Source of the DNA: Agrocybe praecox
Lineage: Eukaryota > Basidiomycota > Agaricomycetes > Agaricales > Agrocybaceae
NCBI GenBank assembly: GCA_964017145.1
Contig: CAXHKQ010000361.1
Span: 1-17,612, forward strand
Length of the DNA stretch: 17,612 nt
Reading direction: 5' to 3'
Made by a program: the position numbers and the translations under genes. The notes beneath the pieces are model-generated. The model was not told the origin of the DNA. It did no database searches and saw nothing but the letters and a program-made list of their open reading frames with translations. This document shows, piece by piece, positions 8,332 to 17,612 of the stretch (position 1 is its first letter; each line of letters opens with the position of its first letter).

Positions 8332-8654
8332 ATTTATTAAGTAGAAAATCAATATTCTTTCAATGTTGAATATAATTTGTTTTGTTATCAACGGAATCGA
8401 ACTAATTATTTACCAGGAGTAAGCTATGTTTGGAATTTTGAATTGTTGTTAGGTTTTTGTTTAGCTATGATTCTGGGCTTCACTATTAATACACGAATGT
8501 TTCCATAAATATGATCTTGATCAAAAGTTATAGCTGAAAAACCAAACTGTGTTCACAACGGATTAAACCCACCCACACTATCTCAAAAATGCATCGCTAG
8601 CATCGACGGAACCGTAGTAACTCAGCGTTAATTGTTGTTCTCATTGAAATCGTA
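8332..8654. other. AT-rich non-coding DNA, no gene seen
   Basis: I see no coding region. The only recognisable element is the fifth GTGTTCACAAC motif copy at 8548-8565, followed by CCCACCCACAC-type sequence at 8567-8579. That resembles the ACACCCACCC next to the 7501 copy. Confidence 0.35.
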
Positions 8655-8883
8655 TTAACCCTCATGAGGCCACACGGGTACCCGGTCCCCAAACGCATTT
8701 CAATTGATATTTACAGGATCTAAGAACACACGGAATAGGTCTCATAGAAACGTCTATGGAAATGTGCTGCAGATTCTGAATATATGTTCTGATTTTTTTT
8801 AAATATGTTGATTGTTGTAGGCTGTTAACCGTGATATGCGAAAAACTCCTTCAACAGGCCACACGTGAACCCAGCTACCCACG
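8655..8883. repeat. Two TTAACC...AGGCCACACG blocks, piggyBac-like end candidate
   Basis: The first block starts at 8655 with TTAACCCTCATGAGGCCACA and contains the palindrome CGGGTACCCG (8675-8684). The second starts at TTAACC (8825) and has AGGCCACACGTGAACCC at 8856-8872. Both are in the same orientation, 170 bases apart. A TTAA followed by CCCT is the usual look of piggyBac-type ends (TTAA target, CCCT terminal bases). No inverted partner ending in AGGGTTAA was found within the window, so this may be a broken or solo end. Confidence 0.35.
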
Positions 8884-10140
8884 TACTTTGGCGGACGATT
8901 GCGCAGCAGCCGTTCATTGCAGGATGCCCGAAACAAATCGACAGTGTAGTGTGGAATGTTGGCTGTTCGGAGAGGGTTGGTTTATGTATATATGAATAGT
9001 GGTTGCGACGCCATGGTTACTTATGTGTGTCCATGTTTTCTTGAAAATAGCTTGGTCTGATTTGGAATTGCACAGCTCACGTACTTTCACGTTGATAATG
9101 CCTGCGAAATAGCTGAATATCATGGCTACGCCACTGCTCTCTGAAATGCCATCGTGTTGCTTGCGAGCTCACACAGATACCAATCGCGCATGATTTGTAT
9201 TGTGCGATTGGTGGTGTGTGTGTGTGTGTGTGGAGCAAAAACACTCGTGTCGCGGCAACAAATCCAAGGCGACGGCGTGTCGCCGCCTCGCTCGGCACAT
9301 TTTCCACTCGTCGTCGAGCGTCGGCACGTCGGAAATTTAATTTTCTGTCTGCACGCCCGCAATTTATCGTATTCGATAAAATAGATTGCGGACAAACAGA
9401 ACATAAAATGTGTTCGTCGTACACACTTTTAGCATAAAATATGCACAACACAGAGGGTTTCGCCGCGCTATGCTGCGCATTGCGGGTGTGATGTTTATTT
9501 CCATTTCGCTATGCTGGCTGTGTCGCATGCACACTTGCGCTTGTTTGTTTTTTGCGGTTCGCATTTTTATGTGCGTTCACTGTCGTTTTGCGCGTGCGTT
9601 CGACTACTCGCGTCTTGCAACTGTGTATGTGTATGTTGCATGCGTCCGTGTTCCGTGTCGCCGTGCGCCCCCGACGGGAATTTATCGATACGAAAACAGT
9701 TTTATTGCGTTGGCCTCCGGGCCGAAAACAGCAGTGGCAGTGGCAGCAGCGTCACGATCAGGGCCGTCACGTCAGCGCTTGCGCACGAACATGTTGCGGT
9801 TCGCGTGACATGCGGCTAGCACACTCGCGTCGATGCCGGCAGTCGGCGACGTGCACTCGGCCGCAAATGGCCGAGCGGCTGAACTGGCCTTGAACGAGTG
9901 CTGGCCCTCGTGCCGGTGGCCGTTCCGTGCACGGAACATAACAACATCAGCCCCAGCAGCCAGAGAGCATATTGTTTTGAACCCAACCACCATATGTGTG
10001 TGTGAGTGTGAGTGAGTGTGTGCGTGCGTGCACTTGATGTGGCAGGCCAGGGTCGGTTGCCCGTGCTGTCCGTGCCGACGGTATCGGGTTCTGTTGTGGC
10101 GGCTGGCCGGCAGAAGTTCCACAGGGTGTGATGCTTGAAT
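8884..10140. other. Non-coding CpG-rich, GT-rich island
   Basis: The region is GC- and CpG-rich from about 9180 to 10130. It holds microsatellites at 9214-9232 (GT) and 9995-10031 (GT with GAGT and GCGT variants). A short GGCGAC/GTCGCC hairpin lies at 9268-9284. Several frames of 80-143 codons are open on both strands, but they overlap each other, have no recognised domain and owe their length to GC-rich and dinucleotide content. I treat them as spurious. A promoter, 5' UTR or enhancer of a nearby gene is a plausible role. Nothing in the window proves it. Confidence 0.45.
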
Positions 10141-11021
10141 CCGAATATGATTGGTAATTATTATTTTCAGTGCGATAGCAGTCAAATGAGCAGATGTTCT
10201 CAAATGTCATTCAAAATTAGAAGCGAATGCTGGAGATTTTAACGTATCACGATAATTATTGTCAAACGTCGTTTCTTCTTTGTCGAAATAACATGAATTA
10301 CGCTTCCTATTCGTATTCAATACATATCCATCAATACAATAGATATACATATAATGCGATTTCGTCGGGGAGGTGCAACAATTACGTTGAACCGATTTAA
10401 TTTTGCAAGGACATAACTTGAACTTGAACTTGAATTATATTATCACTCATGTTACAGGAATATCCTTCTTGTTAGTTAAATATTAAGACTATGTCATAAC
10501 TATTATATGGTTCAATTAGTCACGGACATTTCGGTGTTCATGTTAACGACTCTCGAAACAAAAATAAAAATGTTAAACTCCGAAATTTAAAATATTCAAT
10601 CGTCAAGTAATGCCGTTTATTGTAACTCGCAGTTCAACAAAACAAACAGATAGAGAAGAGGAAAGATTTAGTCTTGATGCAGCACTGTTTCGTACATGGA
10701 TAAAGTTCTAACCTATTTTATAACCGAAAGAACTTACAATTGACCAAATTGACCAAATAACCATAATCAATAAATAGGACTATGCATTTTGGTCCTATGT
10801 ACGATTTTCTACTCATTTGACGCTCTGGGAATATTATCTATTTCCAGGTAAATAATAAGGAAGATTGAATGGAGGAAAAGAGTATGTAAATGTGATAGTG
10901 ACGAATACTTTTCGAAGAAGATCCTGATATTGCAGGAACGCTGAATTTGGTCTACCGATCTTGAATTGAAATATGTTAATGTTTGTGTTTTCATATTTTT
11001 TCCAGAGTCTTCTCGAATATG
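10141..11021. other. AT-rich non-coding DNA
   Basis: No gene is recognised. Minor repeats are visible: three ACTTGA units at 10416-10433 and a doubled AATTGACC near 10737-10757. A long minus-strand frame crosses 10809-11213 into the adjacent inverted-repeat element but shows no family resemblance. Confidence 0.35.
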
Positions 11022-11825
11022 TACAGAGTGGCGCATAATTCGTAACCCAATTTTAAAACGTAATAACTTTCGCAAAAGGCCTTTAATTTTATTTATATTT
11101 TCACATTTGTGAAGTGGAAGGATCCAAGTTTTGAACATAACAACGGGAACATTATATCGGCCTTGAGTTCGTCGTCCCGAAAAATTCTTGTCAATTTTAA
11201 CGTTTTTATTCAAAATTTCAATAGTAGGTTATACCAACATAGACTCGTGAAATAAGATAAAACATTCTAAAGGCTTAGGAACGGTAATATTAGGCGATTT
11301 TTGTAAGCTGGATTTCTGGTCATAAACGATAAATTTGTGTACTCGGAAATTATGAACTACACTGTTCGCTTATCGAAGAATGGGAATATCAGACATATTT
11401 TCAAGGTTGAGTTGAGAGTCCCAAATCGGATTACGAAAATATCTAGTTATCGATCTAGTTGGAAAACTATAGTTATCGTACTTATCGACGATTATGTTTC
11501 GTCATAGCATACTTGTAAGTCTTAAAACAATATTTTATTGAAGCAAGTTGAATTTTGAACTTTGGGCTTTATGATCATTAGTTTATGATCATTAGTTTAG
11601 GCACAATTGACGAAAGTACCCCGTGGTTTGCGCATACCGATCGCATTTCATATGCAGAGTTTCAGACATTATGATTAATTATCGCACGACATTGGAGGCT
11701 ATGTAGAGAAGCGACCGATTTCTTGGTGACCATAAACTAACGTCCTTTCACTTCACAAAAATTGAAATTGAAGACTTTTTGTGAAAGTTATAGTATTTCA
11801 AAATAGGGTGCGTCACCTTATAGTA
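11022..11825. mobile_element. TA-flanked non-autonomous DNA transposon (Tc1/mariner-like, ~800 bp)
   Basis: The left end (11022 to ~11126) and the right end (~11740-11825) are inverted copies. Read inward, both show GTAC, then G-CGCA, CCC-ATTTT-AAA, TA-TAACTTTC-CAAAA, CTT-AATTT, and TTTGTGAAGTG-AAGGA. This is strong conservation over about 85 bases with two gaps, one of roughly 8 bases and one of roughly 13. Both outer edges carry TA (11022-11023 and 11824-11825), consistent with TA target duplication as in Tc1/mariner elements. No transposase frame exists inside, so it is a MITE-like derivative or a decayed copy. The right arm also contains a local hairpin (TTCACAAAAA 11752-11761 with TTTTTGTGAA 11776-11785). 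Confidence 0.7.
11568..11599. repeat. 14-bp tandem duplication inside the inverted-repeat element
   Basis: TTTATGATCATTAG occurs twice in perfect tandem (11568-11581 and 11582-11595), with the first four bases of a third copy. Each unit holds the palindrome ATGATCAT. Confidence 0.9.
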
Positions 11826-11929
11826 CATTGGTATGCTACTATTCCTGAAACTGATCGCGACTTTCCTGCTGAACATTTTAATTGAATATTTTTCGGGTCG
11901 AAGCGCCGCCCCCTGTATAACCAAATACG

Positions 11930-12660
11930 CTTTCTTGCCGCCCATCAACACGACGACCCCCAAACGGAACGAACGGAGCCGGTTCACTACACTACACACA
12001 CCCATTCACCCATACACATGTGCTGTATTTGTGGTATGTGTGTGAGCCCTAGCACGCACGCACCGTTATTCACAGCCCGGCAGCGGAATCGTTTTTGACC
12101 CTGCTTGCGTGCGTGCGTGCGTGTGCAATGGTACGCGATATGCACACCGCCATTCCGCCACATCGCCACACACACACATTCACTTTCGCCACATCGGGGC
12201 GCGCGCTCGTAACGCATGCAAATGAGATGGTTGTTTCAACCTTGCGCGATGCGCGAGTCCGCCTCAAGTGCGTGTGAGTGTGTGAGTGTGTAAGTGTGTA
12301 CGTGTGTGCGGTGCGCGTACGTGCGTGTATACCATAGTTATGTTTACATAATTCACAAAAGCGTGTGTGCCGAGCACGCACCCTAACACTTGTTCGCGTG
12401 CAAACAGCGACGAGCGGAGTCAAGCACGCACGCACACACACACACTTGCGAATGGGTGGGGGATGGGGGAAATGGGATGGGGTGGGCGGTTGGCTCTCTC
12501 GTTTGTGTCCGGGTGTATGCGCTACGCGTTTATTTGATTTCGGAGGCATCGAATCGTTGGCGGGCGCGAATTGCGATTGCTTGATTCGTGGAATCGGCAG
12601 CGAAGGCTTCGGTGTGCAATCAGAAAGTGCCGCTCTAGCGGAATTCTGATAACTAATACG
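11930..12660. other. Non-coding GT/CA-rich island with several microsatellites
   Basis: The region is CpG-rich with tracts of (TGCG)n at 12106-12125, CA at 12167-12178, compound GT/GAGT/GTAC at about 12268-12330 and CG-CA at 12425-12445. A 202-codon minus-strand frame (12070-12678) passes through these tracts and encodes alternating Thr-His runs. I regard it as an artefact of the repeats. A possible regulatory island, otherwise nothing identified. Confidence 0.45.
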
Positions 12661-14240
12661 AAATATACAGCAAAACATGGCTGGAGAATCGCGACGGCAT
12701 GTTTTTCGGCGCGTGGAGTCAATTCCGTTATTGTGTTGATTGTGTCTCGCCGTTTGGATCGATAAACATCAACGAGAATAGAATATCCTTTTCAAGAAAT
12801 TTGTCCTGTATTTGGAGTGGTAGATATTGTGTTCCTCTGAGAACTTTAAGGATTTATGCTGCCAATGAATTCGATCAGCTGAGGACCCCATGTTGCTGAT
12901 TTATTTATTGTTTTTAGAGTAAATCTATACGCATAGACGAGTCTCATATATTTCATTCCAATGCACAAACTCGTATCTTCTATTTATCTATTTTCAGGGC
13001 GTGTTTAGTTGTAGGTACTGAAAAATAATATGAGCAAACTTATGGCAGCAAAAACGATTGGAATCGGAAGGCTGGATTCGAGATGAAATAACTCTATGAA
13101 TTACGACATTTCTTCAGGGTGCGCCATATTTGATGGAGCTATGAGAACATCAAATAACTTTACCATTTGTCAGCCGATTTTCATGAATTATTTTTTGTAT
13201 TTTTATTCAGACCAATACCATTTGTTGGTACTAGTTTTTTGATAAACAATCTCTCATCACCGCTACTCAATTAGCGCCTTACAAAAATAGTCTGCAATTC
13301 TTCGTTGATTTTTCAGTTTTATGGGTTTTTCCAATTTCAACGTTTGTGTGTAATTTTGTTCAAAAAGTATATTGGGAGATTGTCAACATGACGTTTATTG
13401 GAAAAATGTTGTAACAAATAACTACAGGGAGCGAGGTATGAAGTGTTACCAACTTCATTAGTCTATAGAGGCTAAACCAATTGTCTTAGCGAGCTGTGTT
13501 TTCTTGAAATTCGTGTCTTATTGTGTGCTTCATTTTCTGTGCAAATATTTTGGTTCCAAGTTCATCGCGGCAAAAGATATTGATAAAAAAGAAAATACGT
13601 GACGAAGACATATCGTTTTTCTGGTTGGAAATCGAAACGAACTACCGTTCGCGCGTTCAAATTTCAGACTTATAACTTCAATTCGGTATTCTCTTCCACA
13701 TTATATAATAACGAAATTAAAGGATCCGCAAAACACAAAAATAGATGTCGGAAGCATTCTAGATATTGTCACAAGGTGGATCGAAAGATTACAATTATAA
13801 TTCAGCTTAATCCGAAGAGTATGACTATAAATCTGGACCTATCGACCTGAATCATTAAATTTTTGCTTTGAATTGATCTTCCGCTCGAGTTCATTGGATA
13901 TTTAAAAAATCGAGGTCTTAGGGCGAAGTCGGAACGAGTTGTCTGAGAAAAACACTGTTTTTTTAATTCAAGCTCGCTCGTGGCGTCGTTTTCACATGTT
14001 CCTCCAGGATGAGTATATTCTAAGGGGTTTAAAGTTCGATATCGATAAAAGTTATTTTGTAGGTTCGAAAGAAAGGTCTTTAGAACATTTATAACAAAAA
14101 GTGACCACAGAGAAAACAAGGGCCATCTTTGAATCATATTGTTTTCGCTTGACTGCTGGAAAACTCATTTTTCACGTTACCATCGACCATAGCATCAAAC
14201 TAGGCCCGTTTATGTAAGGTCCAATGATGCCATAATTATT
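12661..14240. other. AT-rich non-coding DNA with one possible solo transposon end
   Basis: No gene is recognised over about 1.6 kb. CAGGGTGCGCCATATTTGAT near 13115-13135, followed about 28 bases later by AAATAACTTT, resembles the termini of the 11022-11825 element (AGGGTGCGTCA and TAACTTTC), but no inverted partner is seen. A clean small hairpin ATGAAGT/ACTTCAT occurs at 13438-13458. Frames at 13599-13850 (+) and 13802-14137 (-) have no family features and are not called. Confidence 0.35.
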
Positions 14241-14248
14241 GTTGACTA

Positions 14249-14876
14249 GCGGCTTCGCCACTAGACCAGTGCGCTCCGCGCACTTCAGGCCTCCATATGA
14301 AAGATGTCTCGAATTTCTGTCGCTTTCCAAAAATAATGATATTTCAAGCTCGAAATGCAGATGACATGCGCCTGTGTCACGCGCCTGTGTAAATACAAAA
14401 GTGCTGTGAAATCGATTTTCAGGTATATTCTACGATCGCCCGGGAACACATCGACTCTTATTCTCCCTAATCTATCTAACATGACATGTTTTGTCGTCTA
14501 TATTCCATGTTTTACCACAGAAAGCACACTTATCTGGTCAGCTAGGACAAATGTAATGAAAAATGAATTTTCCTGATGATTTTTTTTCGCCCGAACTTAT
14601 TTTAGTTCTTCGTGTCATGTGCCCAGCTATTATTAAAACAAACATATAAAATGAGTTCGTGATATCGCTTCCCGATCGATTCTTTAATCGTCCGGAATAC
14701 ATATTTGTTTGTACTCTTGCTGTCGTTAATGGGTTAACATGTTCTATGTTTAATGTTTCATAATCCATGTTTTACCATAATCAGCACATCTTTTGATGGG
14801 TTCGCAAGTACAAAATATATAGAAAAATAGCGGCTTCGCCGCCAGCGCAATTTTGTACCTCTCTATATAAAATTGC
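14249..14876. repeat. GC-hairpin-bounded segment with diverged internal duplication
   Basis: Both edges carry the same short GC hairpin: GCGGC-TTC-GCC(A)C at 14249-14261 and a perfect GCGGC-TTC-GCCGC at 14830-14842. The left one is followed by a second perfect hairpin, GTGCGC-TCC-GCGCAC (14269-14283). The right one is followed by GCAATTTT/AAAATTGC (14847-14854 with 14869-14876). Inside, two diverged segments about 260 bases apart share ATCG-CCGG-A-ACA, a CATGTT word and CCATGTTTTACCA (14505-14517 and 14765-14777), each followed by AGCACA. A non-autonomous DNA element with hairpin-bearing ends is likely; the superfamily is unclear. Confidence 0.45.
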
Positions 14877-15007
14877 AGGCAGCAAGTTGAACATGACTTA
14901 ATACGCAGCTTATCAAAGGAAATCCATGTGTTATTATCGTCAGTCCCATAACATTCAGTTCAGAAAAAAGTGCATTACACAATATTTGATCCCAGTGTAG
15001 AGAGATT

Positions 15008-15325
15008 TCCGGCTTAGGAGGTATCGGCTTGGAAAGGTTCAACTGTACTTCAATTCATTTTATTACAATTAGTATTACGAAATGAATTGCACGGGACCAA
15101 CATTTTGTTTTTTGCCGGTTTAGGGAGGTTTCTGCTTTGAGGGTTTCCACTGTACCAAGAATAATTTGATTAAAATGTTCTGTACAAAATAATTCGCACG
15201 GGACCAATATTTTAATTCCGGTATAAAGAGGTTTACGGCATAGAAAGTTAACGGCTTAGGGAGGTATCTGCTAAGTGAGGTACCACTGTACCACGAATCA
15301 TTTGATTAAAAAGTGCATTCAATAT
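15008..15325. repeat. Nested tandem array resembling a pogo/Tigger terminus
   Basis: Three head-to-tail units of about 107-135 bases share CAACTGTAC/CCACTGTACC anchors (15041, 15148, 15283), GCACGGGACCAA (15089, 15196) and ATTTGATTAAAA (two units). Within each unit there are shorter ~16-base repeats that read on the minus strand as GATACCTCCCTAAGCC and variants. The minus-strand outer edge reads TACAGTGGTACCTCACTTAG, close to the CAGTGGAACCTC-type ends of pogo/Tigger elements as I know them. The third unit carries about 28 extra bases, equal to nearly two subunits. The array has no transposase. Confidence 0.6.
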
Positions 15326-15996
15326 GGAGCCCCTGAAGTTGAAAATGTACAAAAACGCTTCACATGGCGAGGACAAATGTGCTGTTCGACCAAGACAATA
15401 CGCTGTTTCGCATGTCGCTGGGAACGATGGCAAAATTCTATGGAAAGAGCTATGAATTTCGACCTTATTTAAGGAATTATTCGGAAATATCTTTAATCGA
15501 CTATTTTATGTTTTAAGACCTCAGAAATATTATCACTGGAAAGAGACTTCAGTATCGATAACGGAGATATTGGATATTACAAGAAGACTCTCGAGACTAT
15601 AAGTATCAAGAATATAAACATGTTAATGTTTGTATACCTAGATACAAATACAAGGCAAAGTAACCACATTTTAATTTATCATTATATCTTGGTTTTTACT
15701 TTAAACCGGAAAACCAACTACGATAATGAATCATATGCTCTTGTCCACAAAGTGCGACAAAAATATATATTTCCACTTTGTTTCCAAAATGGTTGGAAAG
15801 ATTGATTTAAAAAAACCGTTGAAATCTGTGTGGTAACCAGTGTCACATACAGATGGCGCTCAATTCAAACTAGTTCGAAGGTACGCAGCCGCTGCACGCT
15901 GCTATATACTTATTTACATATACTATTTACCATAGGTCATGCGCGCGCGTGTGTGTGTGTTGTTGTTCGTTTTCGGTGTGACGGCTGGAGGCGATA
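15326..15996. other. Non-coding DNA with a GC/GT microsatellite
   Basis: No gene is supported. A 65-codon plus-strand frame ending at 15472 contains the words IQYGAPEVENVQKRFTWRG, faintly like a Jockey-type RT C-terminal segment, but nothing around it continues the similarity. A (GC)n-(GT)n tract lies at 15941-15960. Confidence 0.35.
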
Positions 15997-16752
15997 GTAC
16001 ATTTTGGAGCCAGACAAATATAAAAGTACATTTTGGTACCAAAAAAGTACATTCTCGGTTGGACTTGGTTTTCCTCCTCAAAATCACCAAAACTGTTTAA
16101 AATTATCTAAATCATTCGAAATATCCAGAAAATTTTCTAAATTACCGGAAATCTTCGAATATCATCGACATTTTTCTCTAAAAATCTTGAATAATCCTTG
16201 AAAATGCTAGAAATTATGGGAAATACTCAGAAATTCCTTCAAATCACTGGAAATCGTCAAACTCTTTGGCATTTCTCTCTAAAAATCTCTAGAAATCAAT
16301 AAAAATCGTTAGATTTGATTGGAAAAGTTAAGAAATTGTTTTCAAATTACTGAAAATGGTCAAACATTTTAGGCATTGCTCTCTAAAAATCACCGAAAAT
16401 CGTGATAAATCGGAAATATTCAGAAATTTTCTTAAAATCATTGGGATTCGTCGAAAATAGTTTAGTTTTCACGAATTTCATTTTCGGGAATCACTGAAAA
16501 ACATGAGATATCACTGGAAATATTCCAACATTTCTTCAAGCTCTTTGGTATCGTCGTAAATCTTTGGTATTCGTAGCAAAAATCGTAAAAAATCACTTAA
16601 AATTACAAAATTGATAGATTTCAAATAGCCATGAATCTTCGAAGATTTCAAGCATTTATTTTTCAAAATTCCAGCTTCTTATCTACTTTTGAAATAAAAA
16701 GTACATATTGAACCAAAAAAGTATATTTCAGTTTGGAAAAATGTACATTCTC
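15997..16752. repeat. Diverged ~103-bp tandem array with ordered GTACATT flanks
   Basis: Units begin with CATTTTTCTCTAAAAATC (16169), CATTTCTCTCTAAAAATC (16270), CATTGCTCTCTAAAAATC (16374) and a weaker copy at 16479, a period of 101-105 bases. Each also has GGAAAT, AGAAATT and CGTC-AA words at matching positions, so the units are built on a shorter AT-rich motif. Both sides carry three GTACATT-like motifs in the same order and direction: left 15997, 16026, 16047; right 16701, 16721, 16743. The outer ones (16047 and 16743) share the exact decamer GTACATTCTC. A satellite-like core within an older element is the likely origin. Confidence 0.6.
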
Positions 16753-16769
16753 AAAATCTGAAACGGTAT

Positions 16770-17310
16770 CCCTGATGCGAGTCCGTATTGCCATGTGTGT
16801 GTGTCTGCGTGTGTATTGTTTACTTCATTTATTGCTACTATAGAGCGATCTCGACGCTCGATGTGAATCGTCGCGATATATTTCGATTCAAGTTCGCGTT
16901 CCGCCTTGGTCCCGTCTCAAGTCCATCTGAATCTGCCCAACGCATCTCTACGTTCCTCCACGATTGACTACATTGGTCGCATGTCGCATGACCCGATACA
17001 CGTCGATTGTGCAGTGCACACATTCCATTTTCCCGTTCATCTCGCCGTTCATTCACACACAATCACAACCACAGCCACAGCACAATCACGTTAATATGAA
17101 TAATATTTGCTGGTGTGTACACGTACACGACAGCTCTGTCGCGGAATGTAGTTATGCGTTGGGCGAAAAGGCCACCGGTGGCCACGGCGGATCGCGGATT
17201 CGGACTATGCGAATACTGGCGACTGGCGACGTGATTTGCAATGCGGAAATGTAAACAAATCTCGTATACATAACGTATATATATCGTTTGACACACACAC
17301 ACATGCGCAT
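16770..17310. other. Non-coding GT/CA-containing island
   Basis: The composition returns to the GC/CpG-rich type with GT (16794-16804) and CA (17291-17303) tracts. A perfect 14-base palindrome GGCCACCGGTGGCC lies at 17170-17183. No exon is supported on either strand. Confidence 0.4.
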
Positions 17311-17612
17311 TATTAGAGGGTATGGCTACGCTTCCGTTTGTTTTTGTTGCCGGTCAAAAGGGGAAATCAGATTAAGAATTGTCTATTACAGCGTAAATTG
17401 AACACGTAAAATTCATCGAATACATCTACAAGGTACTCTGTGTATATATAAATCATTTTCGCTCGAATCCAATTAAATTAGTTCTCCAATTATCGAGGTA
17501 CACACTGATTAGTACACACCGCATTTTTTTCCCCTTCACTGACTAGTTTGTCGCACTTTATGGTGCGTTTGTTTGCAGTTTTACTCCTAGTATTTCATCA
17601 TATACGTACCAA
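17311..17612. other. AT-rich right edge, nothing identified
   Basis: I see no gene or clear repeat. A TATATAAA word occurs at about 17443-17450, but there is no other promoter evidence. Confidence 0.3.

Noticed and set aside
9410..10203. Several overlapping frames of 100-143 codons on both strands
   Set aside because: They overlap in conflicting frames in a CpG-rich stretch, show no family features, and start and stop within dinucleotide-rich sequence.
10809..11213. 134-codon minus-strand frame
   Set aside because: It overlaps the left terminal repeat of the 11022-11825 element and has no recognisable domain.
12070..12678. 202-codon minus-strand open frame
   Set aside because: It runs through CA/GT tracts and yields Thr-His and Arg/Thr-rich low-complexity sequence with no domain; length is explained by the microsatellites.
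15275..15472. Possible Jockey/CR1 RT fragment (EVENVQKRFT)
   Set aside because: Only about ten residues resemble the motif, upstream sequence is the tandem array, and nothing downstream continues an RT C-terminus.
1..17612. CRISPR array, bacterial operon or phage content
   Set aside because: No regular repeat-spacer structure, no ribosome binding sites or dense gene packing; features are those of an insect nuclear genome.

Overview
The window looks like nuclear DNA of a dipteran insect, most plausibly a mosquito or a close relative. This rests on the non-LTR retrotransposon type, the dense GT/CA microsatellites, a tRNA-derived SINE and several small DNA-transposon remnants. The species cannot be named from the sequence. 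I found no host protein-coding exon I can defend.

Positions ~993-6225 hold an apparently intact two-ORF non-LTR retrotransposon, best placed in the LOA/Lian-like group of the I/Jockey superfamily. Its 5' untranslated region contains a duplicated 48-bp unit. ORF1 (1209-2426) encodes a gag-like nucleic-acid chaperone candidate that lacks CCHC knuckles. ORF2 (2386-6045, effective start perhaps 2413) encodes an APE-type endonuclease, a reverse transcriptase with YADD, an RNase H and a C-terminal Cys/His motif. The ORFs overlap and the ORF1 stop lies within a few bases of two ORF2 ATGs, which suggests translational coupling. The ~180-bp 3' UTR can form competing stems and appears to end in a short GAT repeat. 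All key catalytic residues are present and there is no internal stop, so the copy is young and may be competent.

The rest (6226-17612) alternates between two kinds of DNA. GC- and CpG-rich stretches full of GT/CA microsatellites lie at 6400-7060, 9180-10130, 11930-12640 and 16770-17310, and 1-990 looks alike. Between them is AT-rich DNA built largely from old repeats: a motif cluster in mixed orientation (7500-8570) containing a minus-strand tRNA-derived SINE (~8070-8331); two TTAACC blocks resembling piggyBac-type ends (8655, 8825); an ~800-bp TA-flanked inverted-repeat element (11022-11825); a region with GC hairpins and duplicated segments (14249-14876); a nested tandem array like a pogo/Tigger terminus (~15008-15325); and an array of ~103-bp units flanked by ordered GTACATT blocks (15997-16752).

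Only the two retrotransposon ORFs form a functional set: ORF1 would package the transcript, and ORF2 would nick the target, prime and copy it, and remove RNA. The SINE would have depended on some LINE machinery for mobility, but its visible 3' end does not match this element's 3' end.
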